Part shown: positions 63,301-64,000 of the stretch, in pieces
Layout: each line of letters begins with the position of its first letter
Numbering within the stretch: position 1 is the first letter of the stretch
NCBI RefSeq assembly: GCF_901709675.1
Contig: NC_051089.1
Location: 6,695,476-6,759,475, forward strand
Direction of reading: 5' to 3'
From: Syngnathus acus
Lineage: Eukaryota > Chordata > Actinopteri > Syngnathiformes > Syngnathidae
Length of the DNA: 64,000 nt
The notes under the pieces: model-generated
The model's database searches: none
What the model was told of the DNA's origin: nothing
Seen by the model: only the letters and a program-made list of their open reading frames with translations
Made by a program: the position numbers and the translations under genes

Positions 63301-64000
63301 TGCCTGAACTCAACACTACTGACATTTAACATTTACCTGACTTCCCAAAAAGATCAAGCGAGCAGTCGCACACACACGCGTGCGGAAACTTAAAAGGGCA
63401 ACTTCTCGAAGTTTATATGTTAATGTCAGTGTACTTGTCACGGTGAGCAAGAAAAGCCGGTGTTGTCTTTTCGGTCGTGTCCCCGGGCGTACCTCAACTA
63501 CACTACAGGCAGGGGCTTGTTATTTTTCAACTTCTCATTCTAATATATGCAAAGTGGCTGGACTGGCATTTGCTAAAAAAAAAAAAACAACAACACAATA
63601 CAAGCATTTTTTTGAAAGTTGAAAACAAATCCAACATTCAATTAATGAAGTGTATTGTGTCATCGTGAAGCAATAACGGCATTGAGGACCCGATTTTGGA
63701 AAACTGCAGAGAATAACTGCAATAAAACCAATTCAGATATGTAGGAAATTACATTTTGAGTCGACAAAGGCAAAAGGGCAAAACAGACTTTACAAAGCAA
63801 TCCTTTACTATATCAAAACCAAAATGAAACAACAACCAGTTCATTCGTGTATTTCCCTTTGTCAACCTCAGACAGATTAATCATTATCGATTGGAACAGA
63901 ACAAACGCTCACCGCCAACAGGGTGGGAAGGAGCGACAATGTAGGAGGAAGACACGGAGCTACCGGAGGCGCTCTTAATCAGGGCAAAAAATCCAGAACA
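60348..64000. other. Presumed upstream intron of the MAM gene
   Basis: No upstream MAM exon is convincing. The stretch holds a CpG-dense block (62050-62260), the pentanucleotide repeat, and a region open on both strands at 62730-63000. At the very end (about 63908-64000) the minus strand is open and reaches a GTGAGC donor-like site, but its peptide has no recognisable feature. Confidence 0.45.
62383..62410. repeat. (ATACA)n pentanucleotide repeat
   Basis: Five to six ATACA units in a row. Confidence 0.88.

Noticed and set aside
63908-64000. Minus-strand open stretch ending at GTGAGC, possible partial exon
   Set aside because: The peptide (Ser-rich, SSVSSSYIVAPSHP) has no MAM or fibronectin feature and the start lies outside the window; cannot be judged.
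1-64000. CRISPR arrays, operons, intact tRNA, rRNA or snRNA genes
   Set aside because: None found. The direct repeats present are microsatellites or local duplications without spacers, and the only tRNA-like sequences are SINE heads or decayed copies.

Overview
This window looks like chromosomal DNA from a ray-finned fish, most likely a percomorph. The evidence is AT-rich, CpG-poor sequence without long open frames, many eroded copies of a tRNA-headed SINE with an L2-like tail that is abundant in teleosts, a hAT transposon with an 8-bp target duplication, a short foldback DNA element (MITE), and many microsatellites. Nothing prokaryotic is present: no operons, ribosome binding sites or CRISPR arrays.

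Only one exon can be supported. It lies on the minus strand at 60120-60228, has clean splice sites, and encodes the C-terminal end of a MAM domain (IVFEGIRG, then GDIAIDDVSI and a closing Cys). It starts in phase 0 and ends in phase 1. A single MAM exon in more than 60 kb without other exons fits a gene with very large introns. An MDGA-type GPI-anchored neuronal cell-surface protein (mdga2 is my leading guess) fits best, but I cannot rule out other MAM proteins. If that is right, about 1-60119 is one intron or the 3' flank, and 60229-64000 is the upstream intron.

Region by region: 1-6.2 kb is non-repetitive, with several homeodomain-motif-rich blocks that could be conserved enhancers. A full-length SINE with a perfect 12-bp target duplication sits at 6.2-6.6 kb, an eroded relative at 7.9-8.1 kb, and a hAT element at 10.6-11.2 kb. 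A 34-bp minisatellite, a SINE/L2 tail and an (AAT)n tract lie at 14.5-14.9 kb, and a MITE at 18.6-18.8 kb. From 19 to 31 kb the sequence is mostly unique with several enhancer-like blocks. An AT-rich perfect inverted repeat, a likely cruciform, is at 31.4 kb. At 37.4-37.8 kb an old SINE is split by a tRNA-Glu-like pseudogene. At 40.5-40.7 kb a SINE/L2 tail runs into a (GTAG)20 microsatellite. A second tRNA-derived SINE family is at 53.1-53.4 kb and a three-phase tetranucleotide tract at 53.9-54.0 kb. The MAM exon is at 60.1-60.2 kb with a LINE reverse-transcriptase scrap 69 bp away.

No convincing new biological system was found. The best leads are the MAM exon and where its partner exons lie, a CpG-dense block at 62.05-62.26 kb with splice-like signals on both strands, a CpG-dense open frame with a membrane-like segment at 47.9 kb, and the candidate conserved enhancers. 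All need comparison with other fish genomes.
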